A stretch of DNA of 20,895 nucleotides from Chara braunii (Eukaryota; Streptophyta; Charophyceae; Charales; Characeae), in assembly GCA_003427395.1 (NCBI GenBank), contig BFEA01000261.1, positions 1,701,412 to 1,722,306 on the forward strand, read 5' to 3'. This document shows positions 1 through 9,150 of this stretch, in pieces (the first letter of the stretch is position 1; each line of letters starts with the position of its first letter). The notes beneath the pieces are model-generated. The model searched no databases. It saw only the letters and a program-made list of their open reading frames with translations, and was not told where the DNA came from. Both the position numbers and the translations under genes were made by a program.

Positions 1-70
<70 letters not shown>
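1..70. repeat. (TC)n microsatellite
   Basis: Uninterrupted TC dinucleotides from the window edge to base 70. They are followed directly by a perfect 10-bp palindrome GTGCGCGCAC at 71-80. The true length is unknown because the array runs off the window. Confidence 0.97.
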
Positions 71-73
<3 letters not shown>

Positions 74-229
74 CGCGCACACGCGCTCCCTCTTGCTGTT
101 TCTGTGACTATGGCTCTCTTTTTCTGACTTTCTGTCCGACTTTTTCTCTGCCTTACACACAGAGGAGCATAGAGAAATGGAATGATCTGACACACCTCGG
201 AAGCGTGAGGTTCGCGATGTGCATTATTT

Positions 230-607
230 TGTGGAAATAGGTGGTGGTCCAGTCACACCTGCCATCCGGACCCCTTGTTCACTCCCCAGCCATTCCTCCT
301 AGAACCGTTTGATTGCGTGTTCCATGTCTTTCTTTTCATCACAAAGGTCCAGTTTTGGTTTCACTTTTATCCATTGTTATGTTGTTATGTCCAGTTGAAT
401 TTGCTGTTTGATGGTGTCTGCCATTTCCTCTCCTAAGATGCGCACATCCTGCATTACATGTGTACATCTCTTCTGCCACAGTGCCCAGAGAACCCCTCTC
501 CCCCCCACTTTTTAAACATAGTTTCTTCAAATGTGTTGTCTTTCGGGGAACTCCATTCCCCACACAGCAGTACTCTCCAATCCCCATGCGCAGGTGCACT
601 CAGTGCC
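230..607 (-). mobile_element. Truncated LINE fragment (C-terminal ORF2 region)
   Basis: Read on the minus strand, this stretch matches the C-terminal part of the LINE at 4794-9893. The peptide pieces WRVLLCGEWSSP and FEETMFKKW line up with WRALLCEAWSSP and FENNIFRTW encoded around 5520-5600. The nucleotide match continues through the blocks at about 290-420 and 5328-5430. The frame is broken near 500-520 in a C-rich run, and both ends of the element are missing, so it is a dead remnant. The left limit near 230 and right limit near 607 are where I lose the similarity. It lies inside the presumed PEX7 intron. Confidence 0.75.
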
Positions 608-631
608 CAGTGGCTAACCAGGCCCATCGTT

Positions 632-639
632 GTTGTGAC
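632..639. repeat. Left TSD of the 640-1723 element
   Basis: GTTGTGAC, identical to the copy at 1724-1731, directly abutting the terminal CTGTGTTACC. Confidence 0.75.
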
Positions 640-743
640 CTGTGTTACCAGCCGGGCGGCCTGGGTTGGCTCGGATTGGCCCGGGTGGCCCGACCGGGGC
701 ACGTCCGGGCAAAGTCCTGGTGAATGTCCTGGACAGTCCCAGC

Positions 744-796
<53 letters not shown>

Positions 797-1723
797 AAAG
801 AAAAAAAAACTGAAAAAGAACTATGTCGTAGTGGGGGATTGCAAACGAAACTTTTTTTTTTTTTTTTTAAACGAAACATCGTTTCCCTGAGGGTGACCAC
901 GAATAGACTGCGGCGCACTTAGTGCCAACCAGCGGTGATAGTCCACTTGATACCTCTTATCGGTATAAGTGGGGCCCTTGGCCAACACGGGTGTGAGTGC
1001 GAGTGTGAGTGGGTTGGGTGTGGTGTGTGGGAGAGTGTTGGCCTTAGACACTGCTGTTATTCGGTTGGGGGTGGGGGACTATGAAAACGGAGGCGCAACA
1101 GCTACTGGCAAAATGCGCGGTATTTGCGTTAGCCAGACCCCCACCGGCCCCCCCACCCCATCCTTGACCACCACGGTTGGGGAGGGGGCCAACATGCATC
1201 CCCTCTGATGAGGGGCTGGAGGGAGACAACAGAGCTATGTTCGCAGGGGTCCCCTGTATAAGCCTTAGGAGTAGTGGTAGGTAGGTAGTGAAGGTGAATT
1301 GGAAGAATTTGAAAGATGATGAAAGATTTGAGAGAAGAATATAGCCTAGTTCAAAAAAAAAAAAAATATATATTTTTTTAAATCGCTATGGAATCCGAAA
1401 TTAATAGAAACTAAATTATGTCATATGGATTCACATACCCCTTTACACCTCTTTAAGCCCCTTTGAGCCCTTTCGAACCCCGCTTATACCCCATAGAAAC
1501 CCTTTGGTGAGATATCACCAAACTCAAAGATAAGGCCAGATTTGGGCACGTCTCAGAGGGCACAAAATTGCCCCACTGCCCCCCCCCCAAAAAAAAATAA
1601 TAATAATAAAAAAAAATTAAAAAGCCTCTTTTTGGTGTCGTGTCGCCTGGGTACCCCGCACGTGGTTCAACCCCCCGTGCAAGTTCGCCCAGCTCGCCGG
1701 GGCGGACAACTGGGGTAACATAG
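640..1723. mobile_element. hAT-like non-autonomous DNA transposon
   Basis: The element is bounded by an exact 8-bp direct repeat GTTGTGAC (632-639 and 1724-1731), the TSD length typical of the hAT superfamily. Its ends are imperfect inverted repeats: CTGTGTTACCAG on the left, and CTATGTTACCCCAG as the complement of the right end. Inside each end is a GC-rich arm with CCGGG/GGCCC words, then long A or T runs near 746-794 and 851-868. It has no transposase frame; the open frames inside come from homopolymers. TIR, arm and internal A-run layout match the 284-bp MITE at 11220-11503. The hAT assignment is inferred from TSD length only, since no transposase is visible. Confidence 0.72.
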
Positions 1724-1731
1724 GTTGTGAC
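1724..1731. repeat. Right TSD of the 640-1723 element
   Basis: GTTGTGAC, directly after the terminal GGTAACATAG. Removing the element and one TSD joins the two parts of the intron cleanly. Confidence 0.75.
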
Positions 1732-1773
1732 GCTTTTTGTCCTGGTCGTGTCTTGGATTTGGATGGTGTGGAA

Positions 1774-1780
1774 GTGCAGG
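1774..1780 (+). promoter_or_regulatory. PEX7 3' splice site
   Basis: A pyrimidine-leaning stretch at 1732-1760 (GCTTTTTGTCCTGG, then GTGTCTTGG) precedes GTGCAG, and PEX7 homology begins on the next base. Only 48 bp of original intron separate the acceptor AG from the TSD of the 640-1723 transposon. The branch point therefore lies either in that short remnant or inside the transposon. Confidence 0.8.
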
Positions 1781-2266
1781 AACCCTAAGCATGCAGATGT
1801 TTTTGCGTCTGCGTCTGGAGATTGCACGGCTCGAGTATGGGATGTCCGAGACGAGAGGTCGTCGCTTGTCATTCCAGCGCACAAGTTCGAGATCCTTTCT
1901 TGTGACTGGAACAAGTACAACGACTGTGTTTTGGTCACTGGCTCCGTGGATAAGACGATCAAGGTGTGGGACATAAGGAACCTGGCGCAGGAGATGACGA
2001 TGCTGCAAGGTCACACATACGCCGTAAGGAGGGTGAAGTGTTCGCCACACCGGGAGAATCTCATCGCGTCTTGTTCGTACGATATGACAATGTGTCTTTG
2101 GGACTTCTGGGCAACCGAGGACGCCCTCATTGCAAGATACGATCATCACACCGAATTTGCGGTTGGAATTGATATGAGTACGCTTGTGCAGGGTCTGCTT
2201 GCAAGCACGGCATGGGACGAAACGGTCTATGTGTGGCAGGAAGGCACTGACCCAAGAGCTGCCTGA
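1780..2266 (+). CDS. PEX7: PEX7 peroxisomal PTS2 receptor, last coding exon (partial gene)
   Basis: PEX7 is the cytosolic WD40 receptor that binds PTS2 signals and, with PEX5, delivers enzymes into the peroxisome matrix. This exon encodes about 161 residues, roughly the C-terminal half of the usual ~320-residue protein. Visible family motifs, in order, are PKHADVFASASGD, SCDWNKYNDC, DKTIKVWD, GHTYAVRRVK, IASCSYDMTMCLWD, HHTEFAVGIDMS and YVWQEGTDPRA just before the stop. WD blades ending in VWD and LWD are intact and there is no frameshift. The start is set by a splice acceptor, GTGCAG at 1774-1779: base 1780 supplies the last G of a Trp codon split by the intron, as in plant homologues that read WNP at this point. 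The frame stays open upstream to 1727, but that part reads as intron. The 5' exons are not in the window, so the preceding intron is at least 1.7 kb. Codon use is more GC-balanced than the surroundings. Confidence 0.93.
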
Positions 2267-2267
2267 G

Positions 2268-2326
2268 TGGGACCAAAATGGGACCAAGAATGGGACCAAG
2301 AATGGGACCAAGAATGGGACCATTCA
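2268..2326 (+). repeat. 12-bp minisatellite TGGGACCAAGAA, five units
   Basis: Five head-to-tail units begin two bases after the PEX7 stop codon. The first lacks one base and the last diverges. It would lie in the PEX7 3' UTR. Its core GGGACCAA is the complement of the TTGGTCCC repeated from 2660 to 3800. Confidence 0.95.
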
Positions 2327-2659
2327 GTGAATTAGGTAATGTAGAAGAGCATGTGAGTAGATCAGTTAGGACACTCGTTTTTTTAATTATCAGTGAGTCC
2401 TTCTGACAAGGAGCATGACTCATCAGTAGGAGGGTAGGTTGTCCTGTCGTTGCGACTCCTTTTTCTTTATCGATGATACCATTCTGTGAATTCACCGATA
2501 GATTTGGTTCTTATGCTTGTACATGTGTAATTCTTCTTCTTGTGCAAAACACCAATCAATCTGCAAGGAAATGCCACATTGCTTTTTTGGCCTTTGACTA
2601 TTTGCTGTATTCGGTCTTCCGTCCTGGGTCTTCTTTTGATTGCAAGCTCCTTTAGCTTC
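2327..2659. other. Unassigned PEX7 3' flank
   Basis: This is AT-leaning sequence between the two minisatellite blocks. I see no protein similarity and no AATAAA close to the PEX7 stop. It probably holds the PEX7 3' UTR and polyadenylation site, but the site cannot be placed. Confidence 0.5.
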
Positions 2660-3200
2660 TTGGTCCAATGATTCTTTTCTGGTCCCTTGGTTCCTGTGTT
2701 TTTTTTTGGGTTGCCCCGGTTCTTTGGTCCCTTAGTTCCCTTTCCCTTTTCCCTTTTTGTCCCTCGTTCGCTTGTCTTTTCTGGTTTGTTCGGTTTCTTT
2801 GGTTCCTTGATTCCTATAGTAGTTCTTCTGGTCCCTCGGTCGCTCGTTGTTTTTGGATCCGTACAGTTCCGGTGGTACCTTGGTTCTTTTTTTGGGCCCA
2901 TTGGTCCCTTAGTTCTCTTCTTGTGGTTCCTTGGCCACTCGGTCTTTTTTTTTTCCGGTTTGTACTGTGCCTCTGGTCCCTTGTTCCCTTTGTTCATTTA
3001 GTCCCTTTGGTTGGTCCCTTGGTTCTTTTCGTTCCTTTGGTTGGTCGCTTGCTTCTTTTTGTCCCTTTGGTTGGTCCCTTGGTTCTTTTTGTCCCATCGG
3101 TCGGTCCCTTGGTACTTCTACCCCCTTTTTGTTGGTCCCACAATTTTTTTAGTCCCTCTTGTTACTCCCTTGGTTTCTATGGTCCCAAGAGCACTGTTGT
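2660..3200 (-). repeat. Degenerate TTGGTCCC minisatellite, block 1
   Basis: Irregular units of about 10-20 bases built on GGTCCCTTGGTTC(TTTT) recur throughout. The most regular part is about 3000-3115, with a ~46-bp higher-order unit containing CTTTGGTTGGTCCCTTGG. Long open frames here (Phe/Leu/Val-rich on plus, Lys/Pro/Gln-rich on minus) are repeat by-products rather than genes. The core is inverted relative to 2268-2326. Confidence 0.9.
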
Positions 3201-3402
3201 TTCCATGCGAAGAGAGTTGTATGATGTTTGGAAATATTGTTCCCTTGAGTAAAACAATAATAAAAAAATGAAAAATTGTTTTCTTGAATATCATATACTT
3301 AGATGGTATTATTAATTTATTACTGAATACTAGTGAATAGCATTACTTGGTGCATGTTTGTTTAAATTGTTTCAACTTGTTTTAACTTGTTTGGTATTTT
3401 GA
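3201..3402. other. AT-rich spacer inside the minisatellite
   Basis: This AT-rich stretch separates the two TTGGTCCC blocks. It contains AATAAT and AATAAA-like words near 3256-3265 that could act as distant polyadenylation signals for PEX7, but nothing ties them to it. Confidence 0.4.
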
Positions 3403-3800
3403 CCCTTGCTCCGTGTTCTTTTCGTTCCGTTGGTTCCTCGGTCCCTTGCACCTTTTCGGTTCCTTGGTCCCTTGGTTCTTTTGGTTCCTTGTTCCTTTGT
3501 TGGAAGTCCCATCATAATAACAGTCTTCTTTCATGTAAATGAATCTCTTCGAATATGCAAAAAATTGTGCGCTCTTGAGTTGCATTCCTTGGTCCCAGGT
3601 TATTTGGTCCTTTCCTTTGGTCCATAGATCCTCCGTTCCTGGAGCTTGGTCCATGGGACTTAGTTGTGTCCCGTCTGTCCCTGGCCTGGTCCTTTGGTCC
3701 CTGAATCCTTGGTGTCATTTGGACTGTTGCACCAGCAGTCCCTTAGTTATCAATGATCCTCCGGTCCTTTCTCCGATAATGATTGGTCACCTGGGACCTT
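3403..3800 (-). repeat. Degenerate TTGGTCCC minisatellite, block 2
   Basis: The same GGTCCCTTGGTTC units resume at 3403-3500 and 3580-3800, increasingly degenerate to the right. A ~90-bp unrelated insert lies at about 3500-3585. No coding signal. Confidence 0.8.
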
Positions 3801-4640
3801 GATCATTCGCTTTTGTCCCCGAGTTGTTGGGCCATTTTGTCTGTTGATTTATTGCTCCTGTGGCCCCTTGGGGCTCTGGGCCCAGTGGTTCCTCAGTCGT
3901 CAACAGTCCCCGCTGATGCGATCACCAAATGATCTTATTTGAGACTCGGAGGTTGCCACAATTGAACTGTGAACCGCGGGTCCATTTCTCCCAACTATTT
4001 TGTTCCCAGGCAGACTGAGGCAGTGGTTAACCCGCCGTGAAACGGCCGGTTTTCCCCAGGCAAGTCGTGTGCCGTGCCGGTCGCAGCGAAAATCTGCGTC
4101 TCGGGAAAAAGAGGCTCCAACGGACTGATGGTTTAAACCACACGAGTACGCTACGGGCCTAGCCACGCTTCACCTGCAAGCATGGGGACTGCGCAAAGTA
4201 TCAGTCCGCGGCACCCAAGAGGGGGTAGCATGGGGGTTGACGTAATTCTGAGTGACCCACAGGGCCCACACAACTGGGTAATTTTTAATTCCCAATGCCG
4301 ACGTCGAAAAAATGCGAAGTAGGTTCTGTGATGTCAGGGGAAACCATCAGAAAAGCTGAGAAACTGAATGCAACTTAGTAATCGATTAAAAACTTGTGCC
4401 CACGGGAAATAATTTTGCGCAAACCGAATGCATCTAGTTGGCCCTCCTTGCAGTGACTCGGTTAAACCACAACTCCATCCGACAGCCGGAAAATGCCACT
4501 CTGGTGAGTCGGGACCGGTTTTTTAGGGAAAGGTGGGGGAGGGGGTGTCGACCGGCAGGCGCAGGCGGGTCCAGTCCAACCATTTTCAAGCGCCAACTTT
4601 GGCGATTGTTTGTGTGCAGAAAAAATGTCAAAAAAATCTG
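3801..4640. other. Unassigned intergenic stretch
   Basis: No gene, RNA or element boundary could be supported. It includes a perfect 12-bp palindrome TGGTTTAAACCA at 4129-4140. The words GGTTAACCCG (about 4026) and CGGTTAAACCAC (about 4459) suggest old degenerate repeats. Short open frames show no recognisable motif. Confidence 0.5.
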
Positions 4641-4648
4641 GAAATTTG

Positions 4649-4793
4649 CTAGGTTACTTGATCGGATGTCTGGGACCCCCCTGACCGTCCGGGGTTGTCC
4701 GGTCAGACAACTGGTTGGACATCCTCACCGGGCAGTCTGTCCGAGCCCAAACACCCCCCCCAAAAAAAGAACTCAAAAAAATCCGAAAAAAAC
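4649..4793 (+). mobile_element. Left part of a split hAT-like repeat
   Basis: It begins CTAGGTTAC, like the TIR of the 11220-11503 MITE (CTAGGCTACCAG), and continues with a GC-rich arm and then an A-rich segment with the words AACTC and AATCCGAAAAA. The MITE has AACTCC and AATCCGAAAAA at the same place (11311-11329). The element is cut at 4793 by the LINE poly(A) and resumes at about 9894 with TATAATTTATGCAGAAAAA, where the MITE reads TATGTTATGCAGAAAAA. GAAATTTG precedes it at 4641-4648 and recurs at 10121-10128, but that TSD is uncertain. Confidence 0.62.
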
Positions 4794-5229
4794 TTTTTTT
4801 TTTTTTTTAATCCCCGGGGTGGATGCTAGAGGTGTTGATAAGAGCAGGCACCCCGAGCATTCTCGGGAGGCTCCATTTGTTGGTGGGGAGCAGCACCTGC
4901 TGGAAACCGGGTCCAGCGTCCCTGGACATTGACATCATTCTTGGTATACAGAGATAGAGTTGCTCTCCTGCAGATCTGCTATCACGACATACCCCGGAGC
5001 TGTACTTACTCTCCTGCTGGACTACCGTTTGAAGATCCCTGAACAGCTGAAATCACTCCCATCCTGCTAGCATTGATTACCCTGAAACCAGGGGATTGAC
5101 CGTGTAGGTAAAACCTACACCACTCCATATCACCGTAGATCCACGGCGGAGAGGCCATGGGGTGGAAAGGGATCGGGGAAATCAGAAGGAGGACGCAGAG
5201 GAACCGCAGCATCTACCTTGGTCCAGTCG

Positions 5230-7170
5230 TTAAAGCAGATACCATAGCCCCTTTTGAGATCGTCGCCACCCCCTTCCGGGGACTGTCCTCCCTCCCAACG
5301 AGTGCGGGCTATCCTGCCTTCCCTCCCCAGCCATTCCTTGGAAAACTTTTTGATGGCTTGCATTGTCTGTTTTCGTTTGAAATAGATCTAGTTTTGCTTT
5401 CACACTTTGCCACTGTGCCATGATTTCTTCCTGAATATATTGCTTAACCATTTCCGTGACCTCTTCCCCCTCTATTCTGACTCCTTGAATCATGTGTGCA
5501 CCTTTTCCGCCAAATGGCCCAAATGACAGCTCTCCTCCACGTCCTGAAAATATTATTTTCAAAGGGACAGTCTGTGGGAGAAGACCAGGCTTCACATAAG
5601 AGGGCTCTCCAGTCCCATGGCCATGTGGATGTAGTGCCGAGTTGTCGCCAGATCCTGTCGCACCAGCGCCATGTCAGAATCGCCCCCGGGCACTGCAGAA
5701 AGATGTGCTCTATGGTTTCAGCGATCTTACGGTGAGGAAAGGAGGCCAAACAGGAGTGATACCATGGCAGCGCTAAGCCCTTTTGTTCTAGGTAGGTTAG
5801 ATCTATTAGCCAATTATTTGTAGGGAGGCAGTGGTGCTCTATCTGCCACTGCAGCGAGGCCAGTTTCGTCGGCTTGGACCTCGTGGCCTTAAACCATCGG
5901 ATGGGTCGAACTGCGTCCTCTCCCACATTCAGATGGGTTAGCCATCACTCTCTCACAATGTCTTCCACATTTATCCTTGGTCTCCGGAGGCGGTAGGCAG
6001 ATTTCACTGACAAGGTGAATAAAGTCTTGTTTACCCCCGTTTTACTTGCCGGATTCAATTGCCATTCCTCCGGATCGAAAGAGAGTTTAGCAAGCGGGTT
6101 TTCAGGAAGGAAAGTGAACCAGTCCTGCGAATGGAGTACTCGGATGCGGTGCTAATTTGTCCTTTTCCACCATCTCAACACATCAGGTTGATACATCTTT
6201 AACCTATTGTCATCTTCCCAATGAAAGAGATTCACCAGTGCTTCCTGTGTGTATACCACCACCACATTTCCCACGCTTTCTGGATCACGCGGGATAACCA
6301 CCCAGTCTCTGTCTTGTAGACATGGTCCTTTGCGCAGGATGCGCACCCAATCCAGGGGTACGAAAAAGATCAATTCTTCCAAGTTCTTCCTCATGTGGTG
6401 ACAATGTTTTAGAAGAGGTTTCAACTTTTGTTCTGTTTGCCAGTTCTTTTCCTCCACGTTCCATATGTTCCTAATTCTTATCACCCCCCTTTTGACCCAG
6501 CTGTTTGGGATTTGGAGGGGCGGGGAATGGATCAGAAATGGTCTTCAAGCGAGGTCAGCGGGTTGACCTCACGAGGGGTCTGGGGGTCAATCGTGCAATT
6601 TGTATAAGAGCCAAGGCCGACCACGGGAGATGGGGGGTGAATAGCAACCGCCTGATCCATTGGACCATCAATGTCGTGACCTGAATAACCGGGTTCATAA
6701 TTCCTAGACCCCTTTTGTCTCTCGGCTGGATAACGACTGACCATGTGACTCTAGTGATCACATTAGAGAGAGTGTTGTCCCCCCTCCAGAGCAGCACATT
6801 AACCTATCTCTTCAATGCTTTGACAACCTCTTTGCTAAGGGCCCGTATCGCAGATTTGTACCACAGTGATGTCAATACAACATTGTTGATGACCAAGGTT
6901 CTACCCATCAGCGATGTCCGCTTGTCATTGCAGTGGGCGATCTTTTCCAGCGTGGACTTCAAGATCCAGTCATCGTTTGAGGCCGGCCTGCCAAAGGCTG
7001 CCATCATGATGCCCAAAACCCGGATCGGAGCCTTTGTGGGTAGCCATTTAACCTGCGGCTGCTCGGGAGGGCGCACCCCCCGGTGGTGAATCCACCACCC
7101 TAATTAACTGTCGTGTCGGACACGGCTGTGAACCACTCTATGACGTTTCTGATCTCTTCCATATTTGTAG
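5230..7170 (-). pseudogene. LINE RT C-terminus, linker and zf-RVT domain
   Basis: This is the continuation of the interrupted LINE ORF. It resumes with PTNMEEIRNVIEWFTAVSD (7170-7114), then KRTSLMGRTLVINNVVL (about 6910-6860), typical of the post-palm region of plant LINEs, then KRGLGIMNPVIQ (about 6715). The zinc-binding domain found at the end of plant LINE ORF2 (zf-RVT) is at about 5860-5640, with ETIEHIFLQCPG as its signature; the Cys of that motif is near 5690. Reading requires several frame changes, with stops between the pieces at about 7090, 6530 and 6150, so the ORF is dead. A 7-bp stem with a 4-base loop (GGTGGTG/CACCACC) lies at 7082-7099. Confidence 0.83.
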
Positions 7171-7185
7171 GAGAAGCATCCACCA
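7171..7185. repeat. Left TSD of the retrocopy
   Basis: GAGAAGCATCCACCA, identical to 9151-9165. In the LINE this sequence occurs once and encodes VDAS(P) after the FADD motif. Confidence 0.95.
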
Positions 7186-7188
7186 AGA

Positions 7189-8262
7189 ATGGATCTTCCG
7201 TTCAAACAAACGAGTGTTACGTTGCGAGCTCGCAGGGAGCGAACCGGCCGGCGGGTCCGGCGGTCTTGTCAACCAACGTCTCGGTGGCCGCGAGGGGGAC
7301 TGGCGGCGTTGACGCCATCGCTGTGGAAAATTTACGTCAAACTTCGTGTCTGCAGGAGGTCTGACGAGGGTGGAATGGACAGCGATAAGGGTAGGACGAG
7401 TAAATCCTGTAGTCAGCATGCAGATGGCGTCCTTGTGAATGACGCTCTATCGGATGAAAGGTACGACAGGGGGACGAAAACGACTTCGACAACAAATCTA
7501 CAACAAGCGGCGGCGAATTGGATCTACAAGTTGAAGGAGGGGCAGCGTCGTCTGAGGGAGATGGTGACTCTTGTGTCCTCAACAGCCCGTGATTGGTCTG
7601 AAGTTGTAGGGGGGGAGACTTCAAGGACCGCATGGCTGGAGGATAAGCGGCAGAGGATGATGGATGTGCTTTGGGAGCTTGAAGAGGGGCCCGATCCACA
7701 GCTGGATGATCTCCTTGATTGGCAGTTCGCGGATGCTTTGATGGGCGATTGCTATGCGATTTACGAGGAAGGGAGCGATCTGTGTGATAAGGGGGCAATA
7801 AGCACTTCTGGGGAGGTGTTTGTGAGCGCTGCCTCAACTGGTTTGCAGCAACTTTCAGAAGCGGCGATGATATCTTCGACAAAATCAACACCAACGATCT
7901 TCATTACGATAACAACAACGCTTCTCACGACGACATCTGAAACAAGTTTGTTAACTATATCTACATCAACAGCGCCAACCGCGAAGGCATCATCAACACG
8001 AACAATTTTTCAAACGACAACAACAGAGAGTTTGACGATGACATCTGAAACACTATCTAGATCTGCAGCGCCAACTGCGATGGCATCATCAACTCCAACA
8101 ATTTTTCAAACGACAACAATAACGATTTGGACGATGACATCTGAAACACTATTGTCACTACCTACGTCAACAGCGCCAACCACAATGATATCATCAACAC
8201 CAATAATTTTTCCAATGAGAACAACAGCGACTCCGACAATGACATCTGAAATACAATCTTAA
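7189..8262 (+). CDS. Unknown protein with C-terminal Thr/Ser-rich repeats (retrocopy ORF)
   Basis: This is a 357-codon open frame that I do not recognise. Residues 1-62 are Arg-rich and may not be in the native frame: another frame open to about 7361 looks equally protein-like. Residues 105-200 look like a folded segment, acidic and Trp-containing, with KLKEGQRRLREMV, DKRQRMMDVLWELEEG and DLLDWQFADALMGDCYAIYE. From residue 234 to the end there are four tandem Thr/Ser-rich units of 36, 32, 35 and 21 residues, each opening T-P-T-I-F or similar and containing TMTSET or TTTSET. No signal peptide or obvious membrane segment is seen. The frame is uninterrupted, so the insertion is either young or under constraint. 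It may be a silent processed copy of a host gene elsewhere, or the ORF of a non-autonomous element. Confidence 0.5.
   Translation: MDLPFKQTSVTLRARRERTGRRVRRSCQPTSRWPRGGLAALTPSLWKIYVKLRVCRRSDEGGMDSDKGRTSKSCSQHADGVLVNDALSDERYDRGTKTTSTTNLQQAAANWIYKLKEGQRRLREMVTLVSSTARDWSEVVGGETSRTAWLEDKRQRMMDVLWELEEGPDPQLDDLLDWQFADALMGDCYAIYEEGSDLCDKGAISTSGEVFVSAASTGLQQLSEAAMISSTKSTPTIFITITTTLLTTTSETSLLTISTSTAPTAKASSTRTIFQTTTTESLTMTSETLSRSAAPTAMASSTPTIFQTTTITIWTMTSETLLSLPTSTAPTTMISSTPIIFPMRTTATPTMTSEIQS
7938..8262 (+). repeat. Minisatellite of 96-108 bp inside the retrocopy ORF
   Basis: The word GACATCTGAAA recurs with spacings of 108, 96 and 105 bp (TGA at 7938, 8046, 8142, 8247). All spacings are multiples of three, so the ORF frame is kept. 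Other conserved words are CAGCGCCAAC and CATCATCAACNCC. Confidence 0.9.
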
Positions 8263-9097
8263 ACCATGATTGTCTTGCCCGCTTTGATCTACACAATTGG
8301 CGTCCAACCAAGATCTGGTGATGGGCTAGCTACTAAGGTGAGGGTTATTCGGTTTCTTCCCGCTGTCTCGCATGAAAATTTTAACATGCATGAGATGATG
8401 CTGATCTGGCGATGCGGTGAGGGGTGGAAGGACAATGAGTTTTATCCGTGGGACTCGGGAGGAAGAAGAAAGGTTGCGGAGAGGGGGTTTGGGAGGCAGG
8501 GGTGACTTCTTGGTTTGTTTTCTTTCCCTCCCTCCCCCCCTTTTTTCATCCGTGTTGATCTCCCTTGTTGGGTGAATTCTTCCTCTCTCATGGTACTTGA
8601 TCTCAGTCCATCTCCATCTCATGGTGCCATGTTCAATCCTCGGCCGTCATTGGTTACGGTTTGATTTGGTTTGATGATGGTCTAGCGTTTAGATTAGAAT
8701 TTTCTTTCAACTACTGTGTTCCCCTATGCTTTGTGTTTGTGTTAACTACTGATATTTAGGGGAAGCTCGTCGTAATTACAACTGAACTACTTCCTGCCCT
8801 GTTATCAATCTCTTTGCCGTAGTGATATCTCCCCTACTCCTCACCGTGTAGAATGATTGAAGTTGGGATATTGAGGAGTTTCGTAAGGCAGAGATTGATT
8901 CTGCACACAAACGGGGTTAATCCTTCCTCACTGGGGAAACAATCAATGCCCCGTGACTAGGCTATATTCGTGTTTTGCAGGGAAGCTGTCTCCAGGGGAG
9001 CAGTGGCTGAGGCTCTTCCAGCCCTAATGGGAAGAGGCGTGCGTATAAGTGTTGTAATCAATTTCATAATTGAAGCCTTGGGCACTGGGCCCTTTTN

Positions 9098-9098
<1 letters not shown>
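8263..9098 (+). other. Presumed 3' UTR of the retrocopied transcript
   Basis: This is non-coding sequence between the ORF stop and the poly(A). No canonical AATAAA is seen just before the tail. AATCAATTTC and CATAATTG near 9057-9070 may serve as a variant signal. TTTTGCAGGG at about 8974-8983 resembles a splice acceptor, so an exon junction or a retained intron is possible. Confidence 0.55.
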
Positions 9099-9130
<32 letters not shown>

Positions 9131-9150
9131 ATACAACATAAAAAAAAAAA

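Larger units (their letters stand above)
7186..9150 (+). mobile_element. Poly(A)-tailed retrocopy inserted in the LINE
   Basis: A 1965-bp insertion lies between perfect 15-bp TSDs and ends in A-rich sequence: 31 A at 9099-9129, CATACAACAT, then ten or more A up to 9150. This is the hallmark of LINE-mediated reverse transcription of a polyadenylated RNA. The two LINE halves join in frame when the insert and one TSD are removed. It carries one long open frame (7189-8262) and about 830 bp of apparent 3' UTR. It has no RT motif, so it is a processed host mRNA or a non-autonomous retroelement. The 5' end is only 3 bases before the first ATG, so the copy may be 5'-truncated. Base 9097 is ambiguous (N) at the poly(A) edge. 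Confidence 0.88.

Noticed and set aside
454-922. 154-codon open frames on both strands
   Set aside because: They are carried by the A-run at 746-794 and the T-run near 851, and cross a LINE fragment and a transposon boundary.
593-926. Imperfect repeat GGTGCACTCAGTGCC / GGCGCACTTAGTGCC at 593-607 and 912-926 as a TSD
   Set aside because: Two mismatches in 15, and the exact 8-bp TSD at 632/1724 with matching TIRs explains the insertion better.
1727-1779. Extending the PEX7 coding region upstream to the ATG at 1727
   Set aside because: PEX7 similarity starts exactly after the AG at 1778-1779. The upstream residues do not look like WD40, and part of that sequence is the transposon TSD.
2467-3654. 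Open frames rich in Phe/Val/Leu or Lys/Pro over the TTGGTCCC blocks
   Set aside because: They are products of the minisatellite, present in several frames on both strands.
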